Below, one piece after another: positions 36,101 to 40,734 of a stretch of DNA of 64,000 bases. The position numbers were made by a program, and so were the translations under genes. How positions within the stretch are numbered: the first letter of the stretch is position 1; each line of letters opens with the position of its first letter. The stretch lies in contig CM063243.1 of NCBI GenBank assembly GCA_032158295.1, positions 372,001 through 436,000 of the forward strand, read 5' to 3'. Below the pieces are notes generated by a model. The model did no database searches. It was not told where the DNA came from and saw only the letters and a list, made by a program, of their open reading frames with translations. Source of the DNA: Pycnopodia helianthoides (lineage: Eukaryota > Echinodermata > Asteroidea > Forcipulatida > Asteriidae).

Positions 36101-38690
36101 TCTGGTGGCTGAGGCATCAGAGTCTGGGCTCAATTTGCCGATCAGGGCACTCGTGTCCTTGAGCAGGACACTTATTAAAACTCTAATGGCTTCTCATCTT
36201 CCATAAGTACATGGGTACCTGCGAGGGTAGAGATTGTCGATGTGAACGATTAGCGACATGTGTGCCCGTTTGGCTGCAGGTTCTGCAAACTCCCAAGGAG
36301 TTGAGACGGTTGATGGTTTCAGGAATGTTTAACCCTTAGAGTGCCAGCCTTGTTTTAAAAATTCTCGCCATTTAAAAAAAAATAAATAAATAAATATTAT
36401 TTCGAGTAGTAGAACGTAAGGGAACGTTGGCGGCCTGTGAATGGAGATTCAGTTTGACGTTTCAGAACGTTGGCGGTGCTCGAAGAGTTCCGTGCCGGTC
36501 GTGTTTTGGCCGTTCTTTATCCAGAGGGCATTTATATAATTTTTGGGGTCGAGTAGTAGAACGTATGGGAACGTTGGCGGCCTGTGGATGGATACTTTGT
36601 TTGACGTTTCAGAACGTTGGCGGCACTCGAAGGGTTAAGGCCCAAGGAACAGGGGTAGTTATAGTGCAAGGTGCTTTGATACAATGTTTTAAAGCGCCTA
36701 ATAATGACCTATTATTGTTACTAATTAATATTAAAAGAAATTCATGATTTAAGTGTTATCTAGAAATTCAAAGTACGACTTAGACCAACCAGCACCTGAA
36801 ACAAAACTGATGAAAGTAGTTGATGACAGATCTATGAAACTGTCTTTGAACAAATTCCAACTTCATGATTTGTGGGGAAAGTAGTCTGGTATCTTTTTAG
36901 TACATTTTTAAATCAGTAATAAGGATTGCAGTATAGCACACAGGGAATATGACGATACTTGATGAAGATTTCTTTGTATAATTTTGATTTTCAGGAGCAT
37001 CAATTCCACTGGGTCGATTTGGACACGCCGCGCAATACTACCATTATTCATATGCGAGTGACTATAATGAGTTTGTCGTGTACAAGGAGAATCAAGTCTG
37101 CCTTCGTTACTTGATTCAATGTAAAGGAGAGTCCCATCAAGATGACAGTCAAGAAGGCAATGATGACTACTCCTTCAAGGATTATGGAGCTGTTAAAACA
37201 AAAAGTAAGTAGTCACACCTAGTCAAATATCAAGGCAGATTTCCTGTAAAACACAAAATAAGTCTTGATCAATTTTTAAAGGAACATTACAGAATTGGTA
37301 AGAAGCAAACTTGTAAAATATACTTTTTGATCACAGATTTACATAAAACTTACACGGTCTAATGATGATGATAGTAGAAAACATCCCTTGGATTATTTCT
37401 GTCTGAAATGCCATATTTGATGAGAAATGAAAAAATTGATTTCCCGATTGGAGTTTATCGCTCAGTGAGCGTTTTATTCATTTGTTAAATCTATATATGA
37501 TTTCATGCAAATGTGTAATCGGTTTTTCACTATTTTCTCGTGACCCAGATGGCCGATCGATCTCAAACTTCTACAGGTTTGTCAGTTTATGTATATGGTG
37601 GATTACATAAAGTGCTTACACTGCCAGCAACTGTTTTGTTAGCAAAAACCAATTCTGTAATGTTCCTTTAAGATGTACATGCACAAAGTGATGGAACACA
37701 ACCTTATACGTGCAGTAGCAGTGGCAATGTAACTGTGCTATTGACATTTCCTATTTGCGTTGTGCTTCAAATTCTCATTAATTTGGGGTTGAACAAAGAA
37801 AAATTGACTAGAGTGTGACGTGAACCTGCAACCTCCAGGTTAACAGGCCAGTCTACTAACCGGGCTATCTTGCCCTAATATTTTGTCAATATCTTTGTTT
37901 GGGGTGTCAGTCAATACAATAGAAGCCATACAACCGTTAACTGCCGTGTAGCCAGGGATCACACCCAAGTTTACGATACAACCTGGGAAGCGGCAGCAGT
38001 GGGATCACCTTAAGAGGATGGGACTTTTTATTTCAAATATCAACGTTGTGTCGTAAGCTTGGGTGTGATCCCTGCCGTCGATTTCACCAGGTAATCCAGG
38101 TAATCTTAGGACCTAGGACGAGTTAAGTTCCGTATCCATAGATGTTAGGACGCATTGAACCCATCCTAAGTTAGGACGAGTTACTCATCCTAACTCGAGA
38201 TAGGATTAATCCTAGCGCTTCATGAAATCGGCTGCAGGCTATACGCAGTTAATCTGGAGGTAGCAGGTTCTAGTACCACTCTATCAAATTGTCTTTGTTT
38301 AACTCAAAATTATTTTCACATTTAATCAGTCAGTTTCCCTGTGATATTTAACATTCTCATTATTAAAAATCACCACAAAACAATTATTATGTAGTCCCTA
38401 AATCCCAGATTCTTATTGTCAGTATCCTTATAATCCCAATCAGAATGTATCAACTGTCTGGGGTATTTAGGAATGACTTTTCAAGATCTCCTGACTGCTC
38501 TGTAATGCAATTTATCTAGGCCTCGTTCTGAAACCAAACTAGAAAGTTGATGTTTGTATCTGGTTTGTATTTTGTAGGTGCACAGGGCGGCAGTAATGGA
38601 GATGATGATGATGACGACGATGACGATGATGAGGATGATGAGGATGCTATGGATGATGATGATGAGGAGGAGGAGGATGGAGATGAATAA
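235..38690 (+). CDS. Ankyrin-repeat, WGR and PARP-catalytic poly(ADP-ribose) polymerase, PME-5-like (5' partial, 40 exons seen)
   Basis: The gene encodes a multidomain ADP-ribosyltransferase that would transfer ADP-ribose from NAD+ to proteins. Exons, chosen by AG/GT borders and phase continuity: 235-315, 1444-1607, 3017-3126, 4497-4582, 5391-5547, 6407-6615, 7390-7611, 8162-8203, 8651-8776, 9140-9295, 9695-9835, 10601-10639, 10867-10948, 11953-12113, 12616-12695, 13271-13383, 13870-14101, 14806-14965, 15452-15528, 16403-16658, 17490-17648, 19281-19398, 20770-20887, 21428-21692, 22049-22175, 22627-22788, 24043-24332, 26212-26408, 27173-27278, 28158-28327, 29576-29726, 30292-30416, 30834-30912, 31282-31459, 31955-32089, 33003-33202, 33475-33567, 35891-36017, 36995-37204, 38578-38690. 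They sum to 5817 nt (1938 aa plus stop), all in frame. The start codon lies upstream of the window. Domain order matches nematode PME-5; vertebrate tankyrases lack WGR. Small exons (8, 12) and the exon 31 acceptor, where two AGs lie 7 nt apart, are the least certain borders. Confidence 0.93.
480..640 (+). repeat. Dispersed intronic repeat (GGTGCCCCTT family), copy 1
   Basis: It shares GCCTGGT, CCTTGGTGCCCCTTC and the final AAAATGAA region with 1185-1360 (same strand) and with 3860-4040 (opposite strand). Class unknown. Confidence 0.5.
719..991. mobile_element. Palindromic MITE with GGGCCCAATTTC termini
   Basis: Starts GGGCCCAATTTCGTAAAGCTG and ends with the complement ending GAAATTGGGCCC. 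The same termini flank 4158-4399, and the left terminus recurs at 41444. No coding capacity. Confidence 0.7.
1185..1360 (+). repeat. Dispersed intronic repeat (GGTGCCCCTT family), copy 2
   Basis: Related to 480-640 and 3860-4040. It includes CATAGAGGTGCCCCTTTACC. Confidence 0.5.
1777..2006. mobile_element. MITE with TTAACCCTC inverted termini
   Basis: Left end TTAACCCTCCTACTGTCAG and right end CAGTAAGAGGGTTAA are complementary with few mismatches. The element is bounded by TTAA on both sides. Confidence 0.65.
2330..2500 (-). mobile_element. tRNA-derived SINE, type B (GCTCAGTTGGTAGAGC head), partial
   Basis: On the minus strand it shows a tRNA A box (TAGCTCAGTTGGTAGAGC) and a B box (GGTTCACATCC). 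It is the same family as the copies at 47632-47980 and 51612-51935. Confidence 0.7.
3136..3495. mobile_element. Inverted-repeat MITE (AAAGGCCCTGTACAC family)
   Basis: It begins TTAAAGGCCCTGTACACTAT and ends ATCCTGTATAACACCTTTAA. It inserted about 9 nt downstream of the exon 3 donor. A second copy is at 27328-27660. Confidence 0.7.
3860..4040 (-). repeat. Dispersed intronic repeat (GGTGCCCCTT family), copy 3, inverted
   Basis: It contains GGTAAAGGGGCACCTCTATG, the complement of the matching segment in copy 2 at about 1290-1310. Confidence 0.5.
4158..4399. mobile_element. Palindromic MITE with GGGCCCAATTTC termini
   Basis: Near-perfect terminal inverted repeats extend well inward from GGGCCCAATTTCATAGAGCT, and the interior repeats GCTAAGCA motifs in both orientations. 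Confidence 0.75.
5170..5282. mobile_element. Short palindromic MITE (GGGGTGCGTTTTCGCGG)
   Basis: Left GGGGTGCGTTTTCGCGGCCG is mirrored by CGACCGCGAAAACGCACCCC on the right. The whole 113 bp can fold into one hairpin. Confidence 0.75.
5654..5829. mobile_element. Palindromic element built of CTAGTCCTA repeats
   Basis: The ends GTCGATTTCACAAAACTCTT and its complement flank repeated palindromic GGACTAGTCC units. A shorter relative is at 38087-38234. Confidence 0.75.
6038..6406 (+). repeat. Three extra copies of the exon 6 acceptor and 5' exon segment (123-bp unit)
   Basis: Acceptor AGs are followed by the same exon start at 6038, 6161, 6284 and 6407, spaced exactly 123 bp. The first three copies keep the intron end (TTTGATTTAACAG) and the first roughly 84 nt of the exon, then diverge into an in-frame TGA (first copy at 6136-6138). 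Only the fourth continues as real exon 6. Confidence 0.92.
6744..6956. mobile_element. MITE with TTAAAGGGGCACTGTCG termini
   Basis: Termini TTAAAGGGGCACTGTCG and CAACAGTGCCCCTTTAA, with internal GAACTCTCACC matched by GGTGAGAGTTC. Same family as 39430-40073. Confidence 0.75.
7085..7330 (-). mobile_element. tRNA-derived SINE, type A, diverged
   Basis: On the minus strand: tRNA-like head, then CTTGAGCAAGACACTCAACC and TTTGACCTTGGGATGGGATG, matching the family body elsewhere. Confidence 0.6.
7740..7767 (+). repeat. ATT trinucleotide microsatellite
   Basis: Uninterrupted ATT repeats within intron 7. Confidence 0.85.
7868..8063 (-). mobile_element. tRNA-derived SINE, type A
   Basis: On the minus strand it contains CTCTGGTGTTTCTGATCAGC, GGGTTCGAGCCCCGG (B box) and the family body GAGCAAGATACTC. 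Confidence 0.7.
8777..8966 (+). repeat. Tandem copies of the exon 9 end and donor (49-bp unit)
   Basis: The exon end CTAGCTCTGCAGCAG followed by GTGAGTTGCTTAG recurs, giving donors at 8777, 8826, 8875 and 8924, each 49 bp apart, plus a truncated final unit. Using the first donor gives the phase needed for exon 10; reading past it meets TAA within seven codons. Confidence 0.9.
10949..11531 (+). repeat. 17-bp minisatellite at the start of intron 13
   Basis: The unit TTAACTACCCTAACTCA repeats over 30 times starting about 10 nt after the donor at 10949. It has a few variants (GATTTACCC, TTGACTACCC) and two CTACCTACTACCC junctions. Confidence 0.92.
11628..11826. mobile_element. Palindromic MITE (GTACAACCATG ... 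CAGTTGTAC)
   Basis: The left arm AATCTCTTTTGGGAGG is mirrored by CCTCCCAAAAGAGATT, and CTCTGAAAAGAGC by GCTCTTTTCAGAG. An open frame through it is an accident of the hairpin. Confidence 0.75.
12616..24332 (+). CDS. PARP gene exons 15-27: second ankyrin-repeat block with acidic insert (about aa 593-1311)
   Basis: Ankyrin cores here include KTALHYVT (exon 16), RTPLHYSVN (exon 17), QTPLHWAAYRGA (exon 18), NTPLAMAALGG (exon 19), CTPLHYAAANQN (exon 22), MTPLMHAVK (exon 24) and KTPLDYTMETR (exon 27). Exon 21 encodes a charged, probably helical stretch. Exon 26 is a run of Asp/Glu/Asn/Ser with the decapeptide DNGSENDSED present twice through a 30-bp duplication, followed by a Lys-rich segment at the start of exon 27; this looks like a disordered linker inside the ankyrin domain. 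Exon 20's donor is GTTACT, a weak match. The exon 18 acceptor and the exon 22 and 27 donors sit inside tandem arrays, so the exact mature ends of those exons need transcript evidence. Confidence 0.88.
12828..13176. mobile_element. Inverted-repeat MITE (AAAGGCACTGGACAC family)
   Basis: Begins TAAAGGCACTGGACACTATT, ends TGTCCAGTGCCTTTA. Relatives at 48711-49097 and 56652-57026. Confidence 0.7.
13450..13830 (-). mobile_element. tRNA-derived SINE, type B, over-length copy with repeated terminus
   Basis: On the minus strand it holds the tRNA-like head and body, but the 3' terminal segment (CAGTTTCCCTTGTGGTTTAT) occurs at both ends. The copy is therefore longer than one unit. Confidence 0.65.
14130..14805 (+). 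repeat. Seven extra copies of the exon 18 acceptor and exon start (about 80-bp unit)
   Basis: GTTTGGATATTGCAG followed by ACATCGAGACAGGACCC recurs with exon-like starts at 14216, 14295, 14374, 14454, 14564, 14644 and 14724 before the true start at 14806. Spacing is 79-82 bp except for one 110-bp interval; the copy starting at 14454 carries unrelated sequence instead of the exon body. Confidence 0.9.
15035..15345. mobile_element. Head-to-head pair of type B SINE fragments
   Basis: A minus-strand copy (TGAGCTATCTAGCCC) is followed by a plus-strand tRNA-like head (TAGCTCAGTTGGTAGAGCGC). The left part also carries an internal duplication of the GACTAGAACAGGATT region. Confidence 0.6.
16018..16345 (+). 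mobile_element. tRNA-derived SINE, type A
   Basis: Head GTCATGGCCAAGGGGTTTAG with B box GGGTTCAAATCCCGG, then CCCTGAGCAAGATGC and a GCGCTTTATAAGAAC tail. The head looks like a type II (long variable arm) tRNA. Confidence 0.7.
17888..18140. mobile_element. Long near-perfect palindrome (MITE), arms about 115 bp
   Basis: Left ACTATAAGGTCCTTAACAAA is mirrored by the sequence ending AACAAACG-complement and GGACCTTATAGT. The centre is near 18010. The arms differ at few positions, so the insertion looks young. Confidence 0.8.
18275..19058. mobile_element. Inverted-repeat element carrying eleven 63-bp hairpin units
   Basis: Terminal inverted repeats of roughly 32 bp (CAATCAAATGAGGTTGC... and its near-complement ending TGATTG) flank a 63-bp tandem array at about 18330-19018. 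Each unit contains CCGGTGGTTTAACAACTC facing GAGTTGTTGAACCACTGG, so each unit folds into a hairpin. Because 63 is a multiple of 3, two minus-strand frames stay open for about 250 codons, but there is no sign of selection for protein. Confidence 0.85.
19399..20303 (+). repeat. About 20 tandem copies of the exon 22 end and donor (45-bp unit)
   Basis: The exon end CTGTGTAGACTCTTTGCAG followed by GTTAGTCAGCTAATCAG repeats every 45 bp. Each border TCTTTGCAG/GTTAGT is at once a donor match and a pyrimidine-AG acceptor match. The only in-frame continuation past the first donor is GGT TAG, a stop. Confidence 0.93.
21064..21126. repeat. Inverted repeat / hairpin
   Basis: GTTGGTTCACGTACTTTTC and GAAAAGTACATGAACCAAC are complementary with one mismatch and an AT-rich loop. 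Confidence 0.75.
23334..23725 (-). mobile_element. Inverted-repeat MITE (TAAAGGAACATTACAG family), reverse copy
   Basis: About 390 bp with the same body (CACTGAGCGATAAACTCCAA) as 25489-26128, 33893-34285 and 37277-37670, in the opposite orientation. Confidence 0.85.
24333..24480 (+). repeat. Two extra copies of the exon 27 end and donor, 72-bp in-frame units
   Basis: Donors (TGG/GTAAGA) occur at 24333, 24405 and 24477, exactly 72 nt apart. Reading through stays open and adds VRNKIIHSMAIALQRLQG plus TKEANW per unit. Confidence 0.92.
24880..25360. repeat. Diverged element with CATAGAGC/GCTATG-type ends, plus a perfect palindrome
   Basis: The ends are weakly related to the GGGCCCAATTTC MITE family (AATTCATAGAGCGGCTGA and the complement near 25340). 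Inside, CACTACGAGTATACTCGTAGTG (about 25119-25140) is a perfect palindrome. Confidence 0.4.
25489..26128 (+). mobile_element. TAAAGGAACATTACAG MITE interrupted by a SINE
   Basis: Left end TAAAGGAACATTACAGAATT and right end TGTAATGTTCCTTTA. The body matches the other copies once the insertion at 25510-25745 is removed. Confidence 0.85.
25510..25745 (+). mobile_element. tRNA-derived SINE nested in the MITE, with 12-bp target-site duplication
   Basis: ATTACAGAATTG occurs directly before (25498-25509) and directly after (25746-25757) this 236-bp segment. It contains a tRNA-like head with GGTGGTCCAGTTGGTAAGAC and B box GGGTTCGAATCCC. The head differs from SINE types A and B. Confidence 0.85.
26212..29726 (+). 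CDS. PARP gene exons 28-31: linker and WGR domain (about aa 1311-1519)
   Basis: Exon 28 (26212-26408) encodes a polar linker with VLPKPVLHAWTDG, reminiscent of the segment before WGR domains. Exons 29-31 then give a WGR domain: start PYDVTMTKVDVKSGQYG, then NNFYIMQ, the signature KWGRIGDVGQ, then KTPF, EAIKEFQKIFKSKTGNEW and FQKEPKKYQL. In PARP1-3 the WGR domain contacts DNA ends and passes the activation signal to the catalytic domain; that role is inferred here. The exon 31 acceptor is placed at 29576, not at the AG 7 nt downstream, because only the upstream AG keeps the frame. Introns 28 and 29 contain inverted-repeat elements and SINE fragments. Confidence 0.92.
26491..26650. mobile_element. 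MITE with GGCCCTTTTCGA termini
   Basis: GGCCCTTTTCGATTTCACGG faces CCGTGGATTCGAAAAGGGCC. It lies in the intron right after exon 28. Confidence 0.75.
26716..26872. mobile_element. MITE with ATACGCCTCTCTTAATATT termini
   Basis: The terminal inverted repeats include TGCATGACGTCA/TGACGTACTCATGCA; the interior is GC-rich and near-palindromic (GTAGGCGCAC / GCGCCTGTAGCC). Confidence 0.75.
27328..27660. mobile_element. Inverted-repeat MITE (AAAGGCCCTGTACAC family), second copy
   Basis: Matches 3136-3495 over most of its length. Ends GTGTACAATACCTTTAA. Confidence 0.75.
28345..28645 (-). mobile_element. tRNA-derived SINE, type A
   Basis: On the minus strand it holds GGGTTCGATTCCCGG (B box), CTTGAGCAAGACACTTAACC and the tail CTTGATCTAGCTACTAGG. 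Confidence 0.65.
28735..29115 (+). mobile_element. tRNA-derived SINE, type A
   Basis: Contains TCTGGTGTTTCTGACCAGCA, GGGTTCAAGTCCCGG, AACACTTAACCATTATTGCT and the GCGCTGTATAAGAACCCAGT tail. Confidence 0.7.
29365..29390 (-). ncRNA. Hammerhead-ribozyme-like core (candidate)
   Basis: On the minus strand the order is CTGATGA, a short stem GGTC/GATC with a six-base loop, then GAAA, which is the conserved hammerhead core. I could not pair flanking stems I and III convincingly, so activity is doubtful. Penelope-like retroelements are known to carry hammerhead motifs, so this may be a relic of one. Confidence 0.3.
29576..30912 (+). CDS. PARP gene exons 31-33: PARP alpha-helical regulatory domain (about aa 1500-1587)
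   Basis: The segment starts with SKLPSSLQGIIKEL, which matches the SKLPxxVQxLIxxI opening of the PARP regulatory (helical) domain, and continues through IKPELLSRGLLESGIDTE, then IGLGNFISRDVLLKAKEVL, then EKIG. In PARP1 this helical domain blocks NAD+ access until DNA-dependent unfolding; its presence next to a WGR domain argues that this enzyme is allosterically controlled rather than constitutively active like vertebrate tankyrases, which lack it. The domain is shorter than in PARP1 (roughly 90 against about 120-130 residues), so one helix may be reduced or an additional small exon may have escaped me. Confidence 0.82.
30489..30727. mobile_element. MITE with TTCGGTTTGCGGTAACACC termini
   Basis: TTCGGTTTGCGGTAACACCA and TGGTGTTACCGCAAACCGAA are perfect inverted repeats, flanked by TATATA on both sides. 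Confidence 0.85.
31019..31242. mobile_element. MITE with TAGACCCTTCCCATGAAATA termini
   Basis: Near-perfect inverted ends (TATTTCATGGGAAGGGTCTA) with a CG-rich interior; it lies in the intron before the first catalytic exon. Confidence 0.8.
31282..37204 (+). CDS. PARP gene exons 34-39: ART catalytic domain with H-Y-E triad (about aa 1587-1901)
   Basis: This is the NAD+-binding ADP-ribosyltransferase fold. Exon 36 has LLWHGS (triad His near residue 1727, counting from the first codon in the window). Exon 37 opens with GIYTSD (triad Tyr near 1761) and FVKSLAYC. Exon 38 begins VALGKM after FMFLCE. Exon 39 has NEFVVY, whose Glu (near 1857) is the residue needed for poly- rather than mono-ADP-ribosylation. 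All three triad residues are present and the frame is unbroken, so the domain should be active. Phases across the six exons are consistent. Intron 37 contains an inverted-repeat element and a SINE with a 46-bp minisatellite; introns 38 and 39 hold further elements. Confidence 0.94.
31775..31875 (-). repeat. Type B SINE fragment
   Basis: Carries GCAGATTCAAGTCC and CTCAGTTGGTAGAGCACTGG on the minus strand. Confidence 0.55.
32195..32435 (-). mobile_element. tRNA-derived SINE, type A
   Basis: On the minus strand: GTGGCCGAGCGGATAAGAGC, GGGTTCGAGTCCCGG and GTCCTTCGGATGGGACGTAA. The A and B boxes are well preserved. Confidence 0.75.
33893..34285 (+). mobile_element. Inverted-repeat MITE (TAAAGGAACATTACAG family), complete
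   Basis: Starts TAAAGGAACATTACAGAATT and ends CTGTAATGTTCCTTTA; shares its whole body with 37277-37670. Confidence 0.88.
34855..35750 (+). mobile_element. Type A SINE with an internal 46-bp minisatellite
   Basis: The head (GTCATGGCCGAGCGGTTAAG, B box GAGTTCGAGACAC) and body (GAGCAAGACACTTAACCATT) are intact. The downstream segment, present once in other copies, is repeated about 14 times between 35057 and 35703 (unit ends GTTCGCCCTGGTGTGTCTGG). Since 46 is not a multiple of 3, the array cycles through frames; the long ORFs across it are not genes. Confidence 0.88.
36062..36310 (+). mobile_element. tRNA-derived SINE, type A, diverged
   Basis: GTTGGCCAAGTGGTGTAGAG head, then CCTTGAGCAGGACACTTA and the GGTACCTGCGAGGGTAGAG segment also found at 16168. 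Confidence 0.6.
36329..36638. mobile_element. TTAACCC-ended MITE with an internal direct duplication
   Basis: TTAACCCTTAGAGTGCC and GGCACTCGAAGGGTTAA are the ends. AGTAGTAGAACGTA through GTTGGCGG occurs twice, about 135 bp apart. Confidence 0.7.
37277..37670 (+). mobile_element. Inverted-repeat MITE (TAAAGGAACATTACAG family), complete
   Basis: Same ends and body as 33893-34285; it lies in the last intron of the PARP gene. Confidence 0.88.
37780..38045 (-). mobile_element. tRNA-derived SINE, type B
   Basis: Minus-strand copy with GTTCACGTCAC B box and CTACACGGCAGTTAACGG body. Confidence 0.65.
38049..38360 (+). mobile_element. Type B SINE split by a palindromic MITE
   Basis: CGTAAGCTTGGGTGTGATCC stops at about 38086, resumes at about 38238 as GGCTATACGCAGTTAATCTG, and ends near 38350 with CAGTCAGTTTCCCTGTG. 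The intervening 38087-38234 (GTCGATTTCACC ... TGAAATCGGC) is related to the palindrome at 5654-5829. Confidence 0.65.
38578..38690 (+). CDS. PARP gene last coding exon: acidic C-terminal tail and stop
   Basis: After a phase-1 junction the exon encodes SAQGGSNG followed by an almost uninterrupted Asp/Glu tail to the TAA at 38688-38690. Such a tail beyond the catalytic domain is not a standard PARP feature. Its GATGATGAG-type codons form a purine-rich near-repeat that could expand or contract. It may act as a disordered electrostatic segment or as a local ADP-ribose acceptor rich in Glu/Asp; both ideas are inference. Confidence 0.88.
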
Positions 38691-40734
38691 GAACAACATA
38701 AATCACTTTGCTATTAATTCTTATCACCTGAACCGTCTTACAAGAAAGCCTCTCTACACAGCGATTCTCAGCAAGAGCCACAGTGTATTATTATATACTG
38801 TGACCGTCAATCACAGCATTAAGAGAGGAGTTATATACTGTACCAAGGACTGATACTGTATAAGGACACCTTAAGCTCAGGTCAGGACAACAAATGACCA
38901 TCATCTAACAGTTTTTATTACTTTAGACACATTTTAAATTGTGTATTTGTAGTCAGTTTATTGGGTTTGTTGTTTTTTTACAAACTTCAGATTTGTACAA
39001 TTAACATTGCCAAGCTTTTTGATAGATGTAATCTAGATGTGGTTTAGAATAACTCATTTCTTAGACTGTGTATATTATTGTTGCGAACATGTACCTTCTG
39101 CTAAAACAGGAAGGTTTTGACCTTGTTAGTCATTTTTTTCCTTCTATCTTTTTAAAAGATATAACATTACAAAGGAGATAATCAGTTATCCTTCCTTCCA
39201 TTTATTGTGAAATAGGAACAAATTACCCAGCACTGGCCAGCAGAGATCCAATTCATTAGAAAAAAGTGTACAAAAATAGGAAAAGTTTGTCCTTAAAAGT
39301 TGTCTGCAAACAAAACCCGCAAAGGCCAACAGGTTGGACCCTAGCCCCCGGGGCCTCAGTTCACCACATCTCAACAACTAACAGTAACTCAGTTAGTAAA
39401 CATGAACTGATGACACGCACAGAAAACACTTAAAGGGGCACTGTCGTCATGATCAAAGCAGGCCTGTGGCTCTGCATGGAATTATGAACTCTCACCCACT
39501 TTACTGCGCAGATACGCCCTCCCTCTGTATGATGGCTATGGAGGGTGTGTGCGCGTATAGCCCTCCCTCTGTATGATGGCTATGGAGGGTGTGTGCGCAT
39601 ATAGCCCTCCCTCTGTATGATGGCTATGGAGGGTGTGTGGGCGTATAGCCCTCCCTCTGTATGATGGCTATGGAGGGTGTGTGCGCATATAGCCCTCCCT
39701 CTGTATGATGGCTATGGAGGGTGTGTGCGCTATAGCCCTCCCTCTGTATGATGGCTATGGAGGGTGTGTGCGCATATAGCCCTCCCTCTGTATGATGGCT
39801 ATGGAGGGTGTGTGCGCGTATAGCCCTCCCTCTGTATGATGGCTATGGAGGGTGTGTGCGCGTATAGCCCTCCCTCTGTATGATGGCTATGGAGGGTGTG
39901 TGCGCGTATAGCCCTCCCTCTGTATGATGGCTATGGAGGGTGTGTGCGCGTATAGCCCTCCCTCTGTATGATGGCTATGGAGGGTGCGTGCGCGTATAGT
40001 AAGGGAAGGAGAGTTCATATTTCCATGTACAGCCACAGCCCTGTTTTGATCATGATGACACAGCCCCTTTAAAGTACACATGGCTTCACAAAACAACAAA
40101 ACACAATCCAATCAAAGTTTGTGGTTGGATTTGGGTTGGAGATAAATGACTGATATCTTTACCATGGTGTCAATGAACTTTAATGGTGACAAGGATTATT
40201 GCCTAACCTGGTTGTTTATGTACCATTATTCTTGCCAGATTCCAATATCAGAGTTTCCAATTTACACAACTCCCAACTCCTTGTATTTTAACATTTTAGA
40301 TCAAATATAATCATGTACAATGGCTAATCATCGCGATTTATAGAAGATTGTGGAAAGACAAAAAACACTGTCAACTTTTTTTATTTTCTTAGTTTTTAGA
40401 TATTTCAGTCATAGCTAGATTTATTGTTGTAGCATCGAATATTGAGGAAATATTCACATAAATCAATAGAAATTTGATTTATTTGCTAGTTGTGTATATA
40501 GACAAGATGAAGATGTTGTATTCCATATCAATTTGCCTTTAGATTCTACAAGTACCAGGTTTTATCTTATAATACAGCAAGTTATTTTCTTCAATTCATG
40601 ACCTTTTGCAATAGCTCTTTGTATTATTTACACAGCAGCTCACTGACAAGAAAAATGCACTTAATTCAGTTTTCACACCAGAACATATGTAAACCATCAT
40701 TACTAGAAAGAATATATTTTACTAATTGAATAAA
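38691..40734 (+). other. Probable 3' UTR of the PARP gene, with candidate poly(A) signal
   Basis: No intron-like border or ORF follows the stop. The first good AATAAA I found downstream is at 40729-40734. The interval includes a transposon carrying a 44-bp minisatellite (39430-40073), so the mature 3' UTR would contain strong hairpins if this site is used. Alternative AATAAA hexamers lie near 43160. The choice of site is not proven by sequence alone. Confidence 0.5.
39430..40073. mobile_element. TTAAAGGGGCACTGTCG MITE expanded by a 44-bp minisatellite
   Basis: Ends match 6744-6956. Between them, from about 39515 to 40000, a unit with CCCTCCCTCTGTATGATGGC and ATGGAGGGTGTGTGCGCG repeats 11 times. 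Within the unit CCCTCC can pair with GGAGGG. The array lies in the putative 3' UTR. Confidence 0.85.

Noticed and set aside
38481..38699. Minus-strand ORF of 72 codons rich in Ile/Leu
   Set aside because: It is the complement of the Asp/Glu codons of the last PARP exon.
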